Positions 1-7,085 of a DNA stretch of 24,764 nucleotides are shown here, in pieces (position 1 is the stretch's first letter; each line of letters starts with the position of its first letter). The position numbers and the translations under genes are program-made. Source of the stretch: an uncultured Lachnospiraceae bacterium (GTDB lineage: Bacteria; Bacillota; Clostridia; Lachnospirales; Lachnospiraceae); the NCBI GenBank assembly GCA_934402055.1, contig CAKRTC010000029.1:1-24764 (forward strand), read 5' to 3'. The notes beneath the pieces were generated by a model, which saw only the letters and a program-made list of their open reading frames with translations, was not told the DNA's origin and searched no databases.

Positions 1-75
1 CCGTGTACCGAACGGTACGCACGGTGGTGTGAGAGGTCGGGATTTCTCACTTAAGAGAAATTCCTCCTACTCGAT
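1..75 (+). mobile_element. 3' end of a group II intron (domains V and VI)
   Basis: The first bases fold as a group II intron domain V. CCGTG (1-5) pairs with CACGG (20-24), the two-base bulge is C18-G19, and the upper stem T6-C9/G14-A17 is closed by a GAAC loop. Domain VI follows. GAG (31-33) pairs with CTC (70-72) and AGG (34-36) with CCT (66-68), leaving A69 unpaired as the branch-point adenosine. A 10-bp stem (39-48 with 55-64) caps the domain. The usual end ...CTCGAT puts the 3' splice site after base 75, seven bases from the bulged A counted inclusively. The rest of the intron, including any reverse transcriptase, lies left of the window. It ends 45 bases past the stop of the convergent deacetylase gene. 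Confidence 0.85.
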
Positions 76-120
76 TAGACTATGCCGTAGTATTGAACTT
101 TAAGTTTTGTTTCTAAGGAC

Positions 121-1137
121 TTATAAGGAATAATACACTCCGCCGCCTGCCAAGCTCTTGCCCTTAAGCTCTGCAAGCTCACTGACCGTGACAAGCTGGA
201 AGCCCTGAGACACAAGCTGAGGAACCACATATTCCGAAGCTGCCGCCGTAGACTCATAGAGCTCATGCATAAGCACTATATCACCGTCCTTGACCTTGCC
301 GATAATGGAATTGATAGTCGTCTGAGTGTTGCGGTGACTCCAGTCTCCGGTATCTATATTCCACAATATGATAGGCATATTGATATTGGCAAGCACGGTG
401 GAGTTCTTATTGCCGCCGGGAAGTCTCATTATACGAGGCCTTATACCGCAGCTTTGCTCGATAATATCATTGCAGGCATTGACTTGATTGCGTATGGTAT
501 CGGCACCGACCTTGTTAAGATATACATGATCGTAGGTATGGTTGGCTACCTCATGTCCGTCGGCAGCCATACGTCTTACTTCGTCGGCTCTGGACGGAAC
601 TCTGTTTCCAACCATGAAAAAGGTGGTGCGCTGTCCGTACTGCTCAAATACATTCATAAGTCTTGCGCCGACATCGGTGCGCGGACCGTCATCATAAGTA
701 AGTGCAATCATTGCTTTGCTTATATCAATAGTCCTGCCGCGGCTGACTACGATATTGGGATCGTTTGTCTTAAAGATGCTGTACTGCTCTTTTAAGGACT
801 GTAATTTAAGTCCTTCTATATCATCTGCGGACGGAGTATGATCATCCGGAGTAGTTGTCTGTTCTGCTGACTGAATACTGTCCCCGGCATTGACGTCGGA
901 GCTTGTTGTATCCTGTCCGACAGCGGAGCCTCCCGGTGTATCTGTTCCGGACAAGTCACTGTTACTATCTGCCGAGGTGCCCGGTCCGGGACCTACGGGA
1001 TCGGTCTGACCCGGTACATTAACACCGGGGGCATAGATCACTCCTGCCGCCGCTGCGGTACCGGAACAGCTTATTGCCAATAGGGCAGCTGCAATCGCCG
1101 CGCCTACAAATTTCTTCTTTATATTCATGATCGACAT
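121..1137 (-). CDS. Secreted polysaccharide (peptidoglycan-type) deacetylase, NodB domain
   Basis: This 338-residue protein should remove N-acetyl groups from an amino sugar polymer, probably wall peptidoglycan, on the outer face of the cell. Residues 1-32 are a signal peptide with a basic start and an Ala-rich core. Cleavage is likely in the AAAAG stretch, although LAISC at 20-24 also fits a loose lipobox, so a lipoprotein is possible. Residues 38-105 are a Pro/Gly/Thr/Ser/Asp linker that could cross the wall. The NodB domain (about 140-325) has TYDDGP (147-152, a variant of TFDDGP), HTYDH (200-204), RLPGG (238-242), DTGDW (262-266) and LMHE (289-292). The metal triad D150, H200 and H204 is intact. 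I chose the ATG at 1137 because AAAGGAG lies four bases upstream; the upstream ATG at 1185 has no such site and would place charged residues ahead of the signal peptide. The substrate is inferred. Confidence 0.88.
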   Translation of the reverse strand: MSIMNIKKKFVGAAIAAALLAISCSGTAAAAGVIYAPGVNVPGQTDPVGPGPGTSADSNSDLSGTDTPGGSAVGQDTTSSDVNAGDSIQSAEQTTTPDDHTPSADDIEGLKLQSLKEQYSIFKTNDPNIVVSRGRTIDISKAMIALTYDDGPRTDVGARLMNVFEQYGQRTTFFMVGNRVPSRADEVRRMAADGHEVANHTYDHVYLNKVGADTIRNQVNACNDIIEQSCGIRPRIMRLPGGNKNSTVLANINMPIILWNIDTGDWSHRNTQTTINSIIGKVKDGDIVLMHELYESTAAASEYVVPQLVSQGFQLVTVSELAELKGKSLAGGGVYYSL

Positions 1138-1141
1138 AAAT

Positions 1142-1148
1142 CTCCTTT
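1142..1148 (-). promoter_or_regulatory. Shine-Dalgarno that fixes the deacetylase start
   Basis: On the minus strand AAAGGAG precedes the ATG at 1137-1135 by four bases. The other candidates are the ATG at 1128 (13-base spacing) and the one at 1185 (upstream of the site), so 1137 is favoured. Confidence 0.6.
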
Positions 1149-1175
1149 TGTGAATGTTTAGTGAACTATAAATGA

Positions 1176-1184
1176 ATATTAGCA
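1176..1184 (-). promoter_or_regulatory. Possible extended -10 promoter for the deacetylase
   Basis: Read on the minus strand, TGCTAATAT is an extended -10 element (TG-n-TAATAT) about 40 bases before the ATG. I see no convincing -35, so this is tentative. Confidence 0.3.
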
Positions 1185-1272
1185 TGTTGTACCGCTATAT
1201 GCCAGCTATCAGGCGGAAAGTGCACAAAATACACAGTTTAGTCAAATATAAATTTAGTTCTTGTTCACATTT

Positions 1273-1301
1273 TTGATATATACTTATAGACAAGATATAT
1301 A
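1273..1301 (+). promoter_or_regulatory. Possible sigma-A promoter for ppk2
   Basis: TTGATA (1273-1278) and TATATA (1296-1301) are separated by 17 bases in an AT-rich divergent intergenic region, about 100 bases before the kinase start. Motif matches are good, but AT-rich sequence gives such matches by chance. Confidence 0.4.
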
Positions 1302-1397
1302 GATATCGTTTGCAGATATACCGCTTGCGGTAAGAGCTGTGATCATCAGCGATCCTTAACGACCGGTGATATTTTATACAGAAAGGTTAGATACATT

Positions 1398-2507
1398 ATG
1401 TCAAGAAAAACGATCGAGGACTATAAGTATACCGGAGACACCAAGTTTGATATCAAAGGATTTAAGACAGACGATACGGGAGAGCTGCTCGACCGATCAG
1501 AGGCTGTAGATGAGTTTGTGCACAATCTGCTCAAGATCAATAAGCTGCAGCAGAAGCTCTATGCAGAACGCAAGGAAGGCGTAATATTTGTATTTCAGGC
1601 AATGGATGCCGCAGGTAAGGACGGAGTTATACGTACCGTGTTCAATACACTTTCTCCGCACGGAGTAAAGGAATTCTGTTTCAAGGTGCCGTCCGCCGAG
1701 GAAGCAAGTCATGATTATCTGTGGAGATTCTGGCAGGCGCTTCCGGCAAGAGGCAATATATCCATATTCAACCGCAGCTATTATGAGGATGTTCTTATCG
1801 GAAGAGTACATGAGCTTTGGAAGAAGCAGGTACGCCCCGACAGACTGCAGGGCATAGACATAATCGAGCAGCGCTATGAGCAGATCAAGGATTACGAAAA
1901 GTATCTGTTCAATACCGGAACCAGAGTAGTCAAGATCTTCTTAAATGTCTCCAAGGATGAGCAGGCAAGGCGATTTATCTCACGTATAGATGAGGAACGT
2001 AAGAACTGGAAGGTATCCTCGGGAGACATCAAGGAGAGAAATTACTGGGACAGCTATATGGATGCCTTTGAGACCATGGTCAACAAGACCTCGACCAAGA
2101 ATAATCCTTGGTATGTGGTTCCGGCAGACAAGAAATGGTACGCAAGACTTACGGTATCAAGGATAGTGCTTAAGACCCTTGAGGAGATAGACCCTAAGTG
2201 GCCTACGGTAGACGAAGCGGATTTTGAGACGGTTCAGGAGTTCAGAAAAGAGCTGATGGCAAGCCTCGGAGGAACATATGAGGAGGCTGATAAGCCGCTT
2301 CCCGAGTTTGCCAATCCCGGCATAATCGCGGCACAGATAGTTGAAAATGAAGAACGCTCCAAGATAGTTGCAAAAAAGAAGAGACGAAAGGAGCTCGGCT
2401 TTGCCGCGGTTGAGGAGCTGCTTAAGGATAAGCCTGTCATCTCCGGACTCAATGAGATAATAGAAGCGGTTGCGAATGCCGAAGACAAGAACGGGAACGC
2501 CGAATGA
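1398..2507 (+). CDS. ppk2: PPK2-family polyphosphate:nucleotide phosphotransferase
   Basis: This cytosolic enzyme of 369 residues transfers phosphate between polyphosphate and nucleoside mono- or diphosphates. The PPK2 P-loop fold is plain. The Walker A segment is QAMDAAGKDG (67-76), followed by LSPHGV (85-90). The second conserved segment, FNRSYYEDVLIGRVH (124-138), has the Walker B and substrate residues. The lid region is around RRFISRIDEERKNWKVSSGD (191-210), followed by RNYWDSY (214-220) and the late WYVVPADKKWYAR (238-250). The motif set is closest to the class III / 'polyphosphate:nucleotide phosphotransferase' branch, which is recalled rather than searched. The recognisable core ends near residue 265, leaving about 105 extra C-terminal residues, including a Lys/Arg run at 322-331. 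Upstream, GAAAGG (1381-1386) lies 11 bases before the ATG, a weak ribosome site. The gene is divergent from the deacetylase and separated from the next gene by its own promoter. Confidence 0.9.
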   Translation: MSRKTIEDYKYTGDTKFDIKGFKTDDTGELLDRSEAVDEFVHNLLKINKLQQKLYAERKEGVIFVFQAMDAAGKDGVIRTVFNTLSPHGVKEFCFKVPSAEEASHDYLWRFWQALPARGNISIFNRSYYEDVLIGRVHELWKKQVRPDRLQGIDIIEQRYEQIKDYEKYLFNTGTRVVKIFLNVSKDEQARRFISRIDEERKNWKVSSGDIKERNYWDSYMDAFETMVNKTSTKNNPWYVVPADKKWYARLTVSRIVLKTLEEIDPKWPTVDEADFETVQEFRKELMASLGGTYEEADKPLPEFANPGIIAAQIVENEERSKIVAKKKRRKELGFAAVEELLKDKPVISGLNEIIEAVANAEDKNGNAE

Positions 2508-2519
2508 TTCAGTAGGTAT

Positions 2520-2548
2520 TAGGCATGACACATAAGATGTGATATAAT
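2520..2548 (+). promoter_or_regulatory. Extended -10 promoter for the winged-helix gene
   Basis: TATAAT at 2543-2548 is preceded by TG-A (2540-2542), an extended -10. TAGGCA (2520-2525) lies 17 bases upstream as a partial -35. Transcription would start near 2555, giving a 75-base leader. Confidence 0.6.
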
Positions 2549-2564
2549 GTTTACATAAGAGAAC

Positions 2565-2593
2565 GGATCGGACAGGCAGAGCTGTTTTGATCC
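2565..2593 (+). other. Leader hairpin upstream of the winged-helix gene
   Basis: GGATC (2565-2569) and ACAG (2572-2575) pair with CTGT (2582-2585) and GATCC (2589-2593), with a small G-rich/T-rich internal loop and a six-base apical loop. It lies just after the predicted transcription start. No T-tract follows, so it is not an intrinsic terminator. It could stabilise the mRNA or bind a regulator. Confidence 0.35.
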
Positions 2594-2629
2594 ATAAAGC
2601 GTTTCATAATGTCGAAAGGGGACATTTTT

Positions 2630-3211
2630 ATGAAAAAAAAGTTATATGATCCTTTATCAAAATATACACCTAAGATGCTTGATGTGCTTGCACAGTTCGG
2701 TCTCGGACCTAAGCTTGAGATCTCGGGAATAGAGAGAGATATACTGGATGTTATCTCACAGATCGAGGAGCCGGGCTTCTATGACCTCTGCGAATGCTTC
2801 GATCTGAAGCCGTCCAAGATGGAGAAGTATCTTATCAGGCTTGAGGACAAGGGACTTGTAGAGTATATGGATGCAGCAGGCAAGGTATACAATACAGAGC
2901 TTGCAGGAAGATATATCGATTCCTACAGAAAGGAAACACGCAGCGAGAAGAAGTTCCGTGCTTTTATCGAGAGCCTCAGCGACGAGGAGCTTGATAATTT
3001 CATGAAGCTTGCCGACCGATTCAAGATAGACGAGAACCTCATCGATGAGGAAGAGCCTGAGGATGCGGACGACAACAAATTTGTTATCATCGATCAGACC
3101 GAGGCAGAGTATGATGAGCCGGAGTGTGACGAAACTGCCGATATCGAGCCGGAAGGTGCTGAAGAAGCCGAAGTAGAAGAGGAGTCTTCCGACAGCGGGA
3201 GTAATGGCTAA
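2630..3211 (+). CDS. Small winged-helix (MarR-like) protein with an acidic tail
   Basis: I do not recognise a named family. The protein has 193 residues. Residues about 30-100 read as a winged helix-turn-helix: an initial helix (ISGIERDILDVISQI, 31-45), a helix-turn-helix (FYDLCECFDLKPSKMEKYLIR, 50-70, ending in the recognition helix), then the wing (GLVEYMDAAGKVYN, 75-88). A later helix (SDEELDNFMKLADRF, 117-131) resembles the terminal helix of MarR proteins. Residues 138-193 are strongly acidic and probably disordered, unusual for a DNA-binding protein; such a tail could mimic DNA or recruit a partner. The start at 2630 is chosen because AAAGGGGA (2615-2622) lies seven bases before it. The ATG at 2609 lies upstream of that site and would add only seven residues. 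It could also be a protein-protein adaptor rather than a regulator. Confidence 0.75.
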   Translation: MKKKLYDPLSKYTPKMLDVLAQFGLGPKLEISGIERDILDVISQIEEPGFYDLCECFDLKPSKMEKYLIRLEDKGLVEYMDAAGKVYNTELAGRYIDSYRKETRSEKKFRAFIESLSDEELDNFMKLADRFKIDENLIDEEEPEDADDNKFVIIDQTEAEYDEPECDETADIEPEGAEEAEVEEESSDSGSNG

Positions 3212-3302
3212 AACAGGAATTTTCCATGCGGCAGACTTTGTAAAAGCTATGTTTGCAGCCGACAGAGGCTACAGGACACTGCACGAACCGAATCGGGATT
3301 GA
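3204..3302 (+). CDS. Possible 32-residue overlapping small ORF
   Basis: The ATG at 3204-3206 overlaps the last codons of the winged-helix gene. The frame stays open for 32 residues (starts MAKTGIFHAADF, ends EPNRD) and stops at 3300-3302, before the terminator at 3357. GGGAG (3197-3201) lies only two bases before the ATG, so initiation would depend on coupling to the upstream gene. The residues look protein-like (amphipathic, few rare residues), but the length is well within chance. It is listed because the segment has no other explanation. Confidence 0.2.
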   Translation: MAKTGIFHAADFVKAMFAADRGYRTLHEPNRD

Positions 3303-3356
3303 TACCGGATGTATGTGCCGGTGTCTGTCAGAGCGAGCATAATAAGGAATAAATAT

Positions 3357-3408
3357 GAACCGCACTGTGTACAAAATCGTATACAGCTGCGGTTCTTTGT
3401 ATTTTTAT
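3357..3408 (+). terminator. Intrinsic terminator
   Basis: GAACCGCA (3357-3364) pairs with TGCGGTTC (3388-3395). Inside, CTGTGTAC (3365-3372) pairs with GTATACAG (3379-3386) with one G-T wobble; C3387 is a single-base bulge and the loop is AAAATC. A T-rich run follows (TTTGTATTTTTATT). This is a strong 16-bp hairpin plus T-tract closing the upstream transcription unit. Confidence 0.88.
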
Positions 3409-3450
3409 TAGTAAGAATGCATGCTTATACCGATAAATGTAAAAGTTTTC

Positions 3451-3479
3451 TTGTTTTTATGCAAAAGAATTTTTATAAT
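3451..3479 (+). promoter_or_regulatory. Sigma-A promoter of the leu operon
   Basis: TTGTTT (3451-3456) and a perfect TATAAT (3474-3479) have 17-base spacing. A second overlapping TATAAT begins at 3479. Transcription would begin around 3486-3490, giving a leader of roughly 90 bases before leuD. Confidence 0.65.
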
Positions 3480-3487
3480 ATAATCGG

Positions 3488-3532
3488 TTCGGCTTATCCG
3501 GGGCTATTCTTGAATATACAGGTAAGGCCGAA
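3488..3532 (+). promoter_or_regulatory. Inverted repeat in the leu operon leader
   Basis: TTCGGCTTATCC (3488-3499) and GGTAAGGCCGAA (3521-3532) can pair with two single-base bulges around a 21-base loop. It lies at or just after the predicted transcription start, so it could be an operator or a 5' mRNA structure. No T-tract follows. Confidence 0.4.
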
Positions 3533-3575
3533 TAAGTTTCTTGATAATATTTGATTCATTTACAGGGGTGTATTA

Positions 3576-4043
3576 ATGGGCAAAATATTTCGTTTTTATA
3601 AGGATGTTGACACAGATCAGATAATTGCATCGCAATATCTGCTGTTTCCGTCTGTCGATGAGATGAAGGAGCATACCTTCGAGTCGCTGGATCCGGAATT
3701 TGCCGCAAAGGTAAAGCCGGGTGACTATGTGGTTGCGGATGAAAACTTCGGCTGCGGATCATCAAGGGAGCAGGCTCCGGCAGTGCTTAAGGCACTCGGA
3801 GTCAAGGCTGTTATAGCCAAGTCATTTGCAAGGATATTCTATCGCAATGCGATCAATATCGGACTTCCGGTAATCGTATGCAGAGAGTTGTATGATGCCG
3901 TGGAGGCGGGCGACGAGATGGAGCTCGACCTCAAGGAAGGCATTATCACTACGGGGGGCAGAGAGTACAGCTGTACCAAGCTGCCTGCTCAGATGCAGAA
4001 GATATTGGATCAGGGCGGACTTATCGCCTCACTCAATAAGTAA
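3576..4043 (+). CDS. leuD: Isopropylmalate dehydratase-type small subunit (first copy)
   Basis: This small swivel-domain subunit (155 residues) of a heterodimeric aconitase-family hydro-lyase should pair with the LeuC 12 bases downstream. The reaction expected for the family is 2-isopropylmalate to 3-isopropylmalate via dehydration and rehydration. Visible marks are DVDTDQII (10-17), the substrate loop YLLFPS (21-26), NFGCGSSREQAP (58-69) and KSFARIFYRNAINIGLP (82-98). The loop after YL carries Leu where archaeal homoaconitase subunits carry Arg (YLRT), which argues against a tricarboxylic substrate. The more usual GSSREHAP is GSSREQAP here. It is preceded by AGGGG with seven-base spacing. 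The short form (about 160 residues) is the clostridial/archaeal type, not the 200-residue E. coli type. Citraconate or a related dicarboxylate could be the true substrate. Confidence 0.88.
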   Translation: MGKIFRFYKDVDTDQIIASQYLLFPSVDEMKEHTFESLDPEFAAKVKPGDYVVADENFGCGSSREQAPAVLKALGVKAVIAKSFARIFYRNAINIGLPVIVCRELYDAVEAGDEMELDLKEGIITTGGREYSCTKLPAQMQKILDQGGLIASLNK

Positions 4044-4055
4044 GGAGGCGGCAGT

Positions 4056-5303
4056 ATGGGAATGACGATAGCCGAGAAGATAATAGCACTTGCGGCAGGA
4101 AAGCCGGAGACACATGCCGGCGATATAGAGACAGTCACACTCGACCGTCTTATGAGCAACGACGGTACAACACATCTTACCATCGATATGTACAATAAGC
4201 TTAAGAATCCGCATATAGCGGACATTGATAAGCTTGTGTGGATAGTAGATCACAATGTACCGGCAGACAGTGTCAAGACAGCGGCATCACAGAAGAAGAT
4301 GCGCGATTTTGCGAAAGAACACGGAATTAAATTTTATGAGGGCGAGGGAGTCTGTCATCAGATAATGATGGAAAAGCATGTGCGCCCGGGTGAGCTTATA
4401 TTCGGAGCAGATTCACACACCTGTGCCTACGGTGCACTCGGTGCCTTCGGAACAGGTGTGGGCTGCACAGATTATCTCTATGCGATGGTAACAGGTACCT
4501 CATGGGTGATGGTTCCGGAGACGCTCAGATTCAATCTGCATGGCAAGCTTCGTGACGGAGTGTACGCAAGAGATCTGATACTTACGATCATAGGACGTAT
4601 AGGCGCAAACGGCGCAAACTATAAGGCAATGGAGTTCGGAGGAGACGGCTTGCACAGTATAGATATGGCAGGACGTATCTCGATATGCAATCTCTGCGTT
4701 GAGGCAGGAGCCAAGACAGGCCTTATGGAGCTTGATGATATTGCCTTTGATTATCTTAAGGAGCACGGAGACAGACAGCCTAAGGCGGTATTTGCACCGG
4801 ATACGGATGCCGTGTATGAGCAGGTATATGATATAGATCTTGCCGAGATCGAGCCTATAGTTGCCAAGCCGCATTTTGTTGACAATGTGGTTCCGGCTGA
4901 TGAGGCAAAGGGTGTAAAAATAGACGAGGCATTCTTGGGCTCCTGCAATAACGGACGTATAGAGGACCTAAGGGTAGGTGCTGCCATAGTCAAGGGCAAG
5001 CATGTACACGGTGACGTAAGATTTATGGTAGTTCCGGCAAGCCGTGATGTGTATAAGCAGGCTATGGACGAGGGACTTATAGATACCTTTATAGAGGCCG
5101 GAGCAATAGTGATGAATCCAAACTGCTCGGTATGTTGGGGAGCCTGCCAGGGCGTTATCGGCGAAGGAGAGGTACTCATATCCACAGGTACACGAAACTT
5201 CAAGGGTCGTGCCGGACACAGAGATTCCTATGTATACCTTGCTTCGGCAGCTACGGTTGCGGCTTCGGCAATCGCAGGAGAGATAGTAACTGCGCAGGAT
5301 TAA
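4056..5303 (+). CDS. leuC: Isopropylmalate dehydratase-type large subunit (first copy)
   Basis: This large catalytic subunit (415 residues) carries the [4Fe-4S] cluster. Its three cluster cysteines are visible as C297 (GSCNNGR), C357 and C360 (NPNCSVCWG). Other family marks are WIVDHNVPA (62-70), GVCHQ (98-102), GADSHTCAYGALGAFGTG (117-134), MEFGGDG (192-198) and NFKGRAG (381-387). Length and layout match the short LeuC type. SCNNGR replaces the usual SCTNGR, and NCSVC replaces GCGxC, so the cluster environment differs from the second copy. TAAGGAGG (4041-4048) overlaps the end of leuD and gives a seven-base spacing. The segment around MEFGGDGLHSIDMAGR looks more like ordinary clostridial LeuC than the matching segment of the second copy, but I cannot settle which pair makes leucine. 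Confidence 0.88.
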   Translation: MGMTIAEKIIALAAGKPETHAGDIETVTLDRLMSNDGTTHLTIDMYNKLKNPHIADIDKLVWIVDHNVPADSVKTAASQKKMRDFAKEHGIKFYEGEGVCHQIMMEKHVRPGELIFGADSHTCAYGALGAFGTGVGCTDYLYAMVTGTSWVMVPETLRFNLHGKLRDGVYARDLILTIIGRIGANGANYKAMEFGGDGLHSIDMAGRISICNLCVEAGAKTGLMELDDIAFDYLKEHGDRQPKAVFAPDTDAVYEQVYDIDLAEIEPIVAKPHFVDNVVPADEAKGVKIDEAFLGSCNNGRIEDLRVGAAIVKGKHVHGDVRFMVVPASRDVYKQAMDEGLIDTFIEAGAIVMNPNCSVCWGACQGVIGEGEVLISTGTRNFKGRAGHRDSYVYLASAATVAASAIAGEIVTAQD

Positions 5304-5315
5304 GAGGAACGGGAT

Positions 5316-5810
5316 ATGGAAACATTTACAGGCAAGGTATGGTGCCTTGGTGACGATATAGACACGGACATCATACTTCCTACGGAATACTTGGTATTTA
5401 AGACTATAGATGAGATGAAGCCCTATGCCTTCTCACCACTGAGACCTGAGCTTGCGGGCAGGATACAGCCGGGAGACATCATAGTCGCAGGCAATAATTT
5501 CGGATGCGGTTCCTCCAGAGAGCAGGCACCGGAGGTGGTTAAGGCACTCGGAGTAAAATGCGTTATTGCCAAGAGCTTTGCAAGGATTTTTTTCCGCAAT
5601 GCGATCAACAACGGACTGCTGCTTATCGAAAACAGTGAGTTTCCGGATGCGGTATCCGAGGGCGACGAGATAAGCGTAAACGTAAATGAAGCGATAGATT
5701 ATAAGGGTAAGAAGTATCCTATAGTCTCGCTTCCCGATAATCTGCTCGAGATAATCGATGCAGGCGGACTGGTCAAGGCTATGCGCCGCAGAAACGGCTT
5801 GGAGAATTGA
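5316..5810 (+). CDS. leuD: Isopropylmalate dehydratase-type small subunit (second copy)
   Basis: This second small subunit has 164 residues and is clearly homologous to the first copy but divergent. It has DDIDTDIILPTEYLVF (13-28), NNFGCGSSREQAP (60-72) and KSFARIFFRNAINNGL (85-100). Its substrate loop reads YLVF, close to the YLV form of archaeal isopropylmalate isomerase. It lies 12 bases after the first leuC, with AGAGGAA about seven bases before the ATG, and is followed directly by the second leuC. It has about eight more residues at its C-terminus than the first copy. The pairing with the following LeuC is inferred from adjacency. Confidence 0.87.
   Translation: METFTGKVWCLGDDIDTDIILPTEYLVFKTIDEMKPYAFSPLRPELAGRIQPGDIIVAGNNFGCGSSREQAPEVVKALGVKCVIAKSFARIFFRNAINNGLLLIENSEFPDAVSEGDEISVNVNEAIDYKGKKYPIVSLPDNLLEIIDAGGLVKAMRRRNGLEN
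5801..5804 (+). promoter_or_regulatory. Ribosome site fixing the second leuC start
   Basis: GGAG within the last codons of leuD lies eight bases before ATG 5813. The alternative TTG at 5807 would have almost no spacing. The ATG start also makes the two LeuC proteins begin alike (MGMT.. and MGQT..). Confidence 0.6.
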
Positions 5811-5812
5811 GC

Positions 5813-7054
5813 ATGGGACAGACAATAATTGAAAAAATATTCAGTCACAGCGCAGGCCGAAGTGTTAAGCCGGGCGATATAGTGACCGTGAAGGCAGATC
5901 ATGTCATGCTTGATGACATCATGATGCCGTTTATAGTATCAAAGTTCAGGGAAATGGGCTTCACCAAGGTGTTTGATCCGGAATGTCCGGTCATAATATG
6001 TGATCATCTTGTGCCGGCAAGTCAGGTGGATGACACGAGAGCCTATCATATAAGCTGTGATTTTGCAAAAGAGCAGGGCATAACAAATCTGCACCGCTCG
6101 GACGGGATATGTCATCAGCTTATGACCGAAGCGGGCTATGTGAAGCCCGGTCAGGTAGTATTCGGAACAGACAGCCACACAACGACCTACGGCTGTGTCG
6201 GAGCCTTTTCTACAGGCATAGGATATACGGAGATGGCGTCCATACTCGGAACAGGCGAGCTATGGGTCAGAGTTCCCGCAACTATCAGGATCAATATCAA
6301 CGGCAAGCTTCCGGACAATGTAATGTCCAAGGATGTCATACTTAAGATCATAGGAGATCTTACCTCAGCCGGAGCTACCTATAAGTCACTTGAATTTGCG
6401 GGAGATACCATAGATAATATGAGTGTGGCTTCACGTATGACCATATCAAATATGGGCATAGAGGCAGGCGCAAAATGCGCACTCATGGCACCGGATGCCA
6501 AGACGGCAGAGTATTGCGGTATAGAGCTTGACGAGTATCAGCAGAGCTTATTCGGAGATGCTGATGCCGAGTATGAGCAGGTGCTTAACTACCGTGCCGA
6601 GGACTTTGTGCCGAGTGTTGCGGTTCCTTCCAATGTCGATCATGTGCTCCCTATATCCGAATTGGGAGATATAGCGGTGGATGAGGTATTCTTAGGCTCC
6701 TGCACCAACGGCAGACTTGAGGATCTTCACGCGGCGGCAGAGGTCATGAAGGGTAAGCACAAGGCGGATTTTGTCAAATTCATAGTGACGCCGGCAAGTC
6801 GTAAGATATATCTTGAGGCATTGAGAGATGGAACGCTTGATATACTCTCGGATGCCGGAGCGATAATCACACATCCGGGCTGCGGACTGTGCTGCGGACG
6901 CACGGGAGGTATCATGACAGACGGAGAGGTGGTCGTTGCAACCAACAACCGCAACTTCCTCGGACGTATGGGTACATCCAAGGTCAAGATATATCTTGCT
7001 TCACCGAAATCTGCAGCGGCAAGTGCTCTTGCAGGCAAGATAGTAAGCGCCTGA
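5813..7054 (+). CDS. leuC: Isopropylmalate dehydratase-type large subunit (second copy)
   Basis: This second [4Fe-4S] large subunit has 413 residues. The cluster cysteines fall at the same positions as in the first copy: C297 (GSCTNGR), C357 and C360 (HPGCGLCCG), the more canonical sequence. Other marks are IICDHLVPAS (61-70), GICHQL (98-103), GTDSHTTTYG (118-127), LEFAGD (193-198), SRMTISNMGIEAG (207-219) and NRNFLGRMG (379-387). The LEFAGD...SRMTISN stretch recalls homoaconitase or dimethylmalate dehydratase-type relatives, so substrate assignment is open. The ATG at 5813 is preferred over TTG 5807 because of the GGAG at 5801. The start is two bases past the leuD stop, so the pair is tightly coupled. 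An inverted repeat separates it from leuB. Confidence 0.87.
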   Translation: MGQTIIEKIFSHSAGRSVKPGDIVTVKADHVMLDDIMMPFIVSKFREMGFTKVFDPECPVIICDHLVPASQVDDTRAYHISCDFAKEQGITNLHRSDGICHQLMTEAGYVKPGQVVFGTDSHTTTYGCVGAFSTGIGYTEMASILGTGELWVRVPATIRININGKLPDNVMSKDVILKIIGDLTSAGATYKSLEFAGDTIDNMSVASRMTISNMGIEAGAKCALMAPDAKTAEYCGIELDEYQQSLFGDADAEYEQVLNYRAEDFVPSVAVPSNVDHVLPISELGDIAVDEVFLGSCTNGRLEDLHAAAEVMKGKHKADFVKFIVTPASRKIYLEALRDGTLDILSDAGAIITHPGCGLCCGRTGGIMTDGEVVVATNNRNFLGRMGTSKVKIYLASPKSAAASALAGKIVSA

Positions 7055-7085
7055 CGGAAAAAATAATAATAAAAAACAGAAAAAT

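Larger units (their letters stand above)
3212..3575. other. Gene-poor stretch between the winged-helix gene and the leu operon
   Basis: This 364-base interval holds, in order, the doubtful small ORF, a strong intrinsic terminator (3357-3408), a sigma-A promoter (3451-3479), a leader inverted repeat (3488-3532) and the leuD ribosome site AGGGG (3564-3568). I see no T-box: there is no AGGGTGG-type antiterminator core, and the leader is only about 90 bases. Confidence 0.7.

Noticed and set aside
265..795. 176-codon open frame on the plus strand
   Set aside because: It is the antisense shadow of the deacetylase NodB domain, with no ribosome site and no recognisable protein features.
3309..3554. 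81-codon open frame in the gap before the leu operon
   Set aside because: It runs through the intrinsic terminator (3357-3408) and the leu promoter (3451-3479), and its composition is not protein-like.
3485..3575. T-box or leader-peptide attenuator before leuD
   Set aside because: No AGGGTGG-type core, no run of Leu codons in a small ORF, and the leader is too short.
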